DNA from: Anoplopoma fimbria
Taxonomy: Eukaryota; Chordata; Actinopteri; Perciformes; Anoplopomatidae
DNA: 64,000 nt
Assembly: GCF_027596085.1 (NCBI RefSeq)
Contig: NC_072467.1
Span: forward strand, 27,129,734-27,193,733
Reading direction: 5' to 3'
A program made the position numbers and the translations under genes. Positions within the stretch are counted from its first letter, which is position 1; each line of letters starts with the position of its first letter. Below, piece by piece: positions 62,731 through 64,000 of the stretch. The notes under the pieces are model-generated. The model saw only the letters and a list, made by a program, of their open reading frames with translations. It was not told the DNA's origin and searched no databases.

Positions 62731-63777
62731 ACGCTAAATAAGATATTTTAGGCGACCCAAAATGTTTCAATTAACTTCCATGACCTGAAAACACACTACC
62801 TCCATACACACTTACACTGAGAAAAGGACTTTTTTTCACTTTCAGTTCACCCCATAGTTTCTGGGTAATGAAGTATTTATACCTTAAAATAATGAGTGTG
62901 AATTGGATGTTTAAAAACAACAAATTAGTACAAAGATTCACCTGCAGAGGAACAAAAATACCTTTGTGATCCGTCGGACACCTCGCTGCCAACACTCGTT
63001 AATTTCCCATCATGCTCTCCTCTATGCTTAAAGCCTGACCTTCCTGGTCATGCCTCTGAAGCTGAATCTTTTTCTGAGGAAATGTCCCGACACGACACAC
63101 ACGTTCTCGCTAACGAGGCTCGTTAGGAGACGAGGTTAACGGAACCTCGCACGCTCCGGCTGGGAAGTAATTAACACGATCAGCGGAGGAAGACGTCGAG
63201 GCCGGAGGACGGGCGCGGTCAGCTGACCCGTCTAGGTAGCACAACGTCAGGCCTCAACGGTTTTGGCGTTTTACTTATTTTAAAGTTATGCTAAAAGTTT
63301 AACGTTACAGAGTTATACTAATAACTTATTAACTTATTTAAGCGGAACCATTTTTGATTACTAAACCTAGCAATGTAGTTTAGTGACATTTTTGTTTTGT
63401 GTCAAATTTCAACGTTAACCACTTGTGTTTAAAACTGCAGGAAATACGTTTCCCTCGAAATGTATTTGAGAACCCAGTTTAGTTTTAAGGGAACATCCTT
63501 CTTATGGACATGTAATGAGCTAGGAAGTCCACTATTTAGGAAAAGAAAAACAGTTAAAGAGTTGTGATTAAGTTTTTGGGTTGTCTGGAGATTAATATGT
63601 TGATTTAAAGCTATAAATCTTTTGTTTTTGGCACGATTTATAGGAAAATCATGGTGGTTTTAACAAAGTATACCTGGATAATAAACTCGGTCTTCTGAAA
63701 TGTTCTCTTTGGTCATTTGTGGATCAGGATTGGTCCTGTGATCATCTCTCCTGTTGGTTTCCTGATAGTTAAATCAT

Positions 63778-63815
63778 TCAAATAAACTTTATTTATAAAG
63801 CACAAACACAAGAGT
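63778..63815 (-). mobile_element. Reversed L2-like tail
   Basis: CAAATAAACTTTATTTATAA then AGCAC is the reverse of the GTGCTTTATAAATAAAG type tail; compare 28400-28555. Confidence 0.5.
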
Positions 63816-64000
63816 TGAGCAATGGAACGAGGGGAAATTCAATCAGTCAAACTCGTCTACTGATAAAAGATGGAAGCTGAAAATAAAAGAAAGATTAACT
63901 TCGAGGTGAGATTTCATCGTGTCCTCAATCATTTCCCGTCTTTTTTGTCGTTTTATGAATGATAAACTATTTTTCTGGAACACATCCACACCCACTTATG

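Larger units (their letters stand above)
60341..64000 (+). other. cadps2: start of the intron after e15 (3' end outside window)
   Basis: It contains R3 (60395-61005), a CA tract (62368-62443), an R1 arm fragment (62571-62730), a repeat-poor patch (63080-63215), and a LINE-like tail in reverse (63778-63815). No further exon is seen. Confidence 0.8.

Noticed and set aside
60341..64000. The next cadps2 exon (CNGKFHKHLQ type sequence)
   Set aside because: It was looked for in all + frames and not seen.

Overview
The window is ray-finned fish (teleost, probably percomorph) nuclear DNA and lies inside one large gene on the + strand. It is dominated by introns full of CA/GT microsatellites, short interspersed elements and LINE tails of types that are common in teleosts. 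There is no sign of bacterial, organellar or viral sequence.

The gene is cadps2 (calcium-dependent secretion activator 2, CAPS2) or its teleost orthologue. Fifteen consecutive internal coding exons, called e1-e15 here, lie between 7857 and 60340. All junctions are GT-AG and all phases agree, so the exons join into one open frame of 1939 nt (646 codons plus 1 nt) with no stop or frameshift. The start codon and the first exons lie before the window; the C-terminal exons lie after it. e1-e2 encode the linker before the C2 domain, e2-e5 the C2-like domain, e5-e8 the PH domain with its basic phosphoinositide-binding stretch, and e10-e15 the first part of the MUN/CAPS (Munc13-homology) region that primes dense-core and synaptic vesicles. 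Wording such as [36 protein letters not shown] and NNFLR matches CADPS2 better than CADPS1 as I remember the two paralogues. The long variable insert known from CADPS1 between e13 and e14 is absent.

Layout: 1-7856 upstream intron (GT tract, 350-bp AT satellite, TTC tract, three copies of repeat R1, one of R2); 7857-9954 e1-e3; 9955-13652 intron with R3 and a GT/CA pair; 13653-14819 e4-e5, followed closely by a 550-bp CA block and a 17-bp minisatellite; 14820-19733 intron with a GT tract and a LINE tail; 19734-22207 e6-e8 (PH core); 22208-30485 intron with a pyrimidine-rich tract, paired GT/CA tracts and R1/R2 copies; e9 at 30486; intron with a V-SINE fragment, R1 and a 22-bp satellite; e10 at 38587; intron with R1 and R2; e11 at 47958 with 31-bp and 21-bp tandem arrays just downstream; e12-e14 at 52160-53581; a 6.6-kb intron with a 1.4-kb pyrimidine tract and LINE 3' ends; e15 at 60184; then the start of the next intron.

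No second protein-coding gene, RNA gene or CRISPR array was found. The points most worth a second look are: complementary GT/CA tracts that bracket exons e4, e5, e6-e7 and e8; tandem repeats that begin within about 20 nt of several splice donors; an acceptor at e7 that is also a perfect donor consensus; a modular repeat family (R1) with a nearly invariant core and variable arms; and several repeat-poor, homeodomain-motif-rich intronic blocks that could be conserved regulatory elements.
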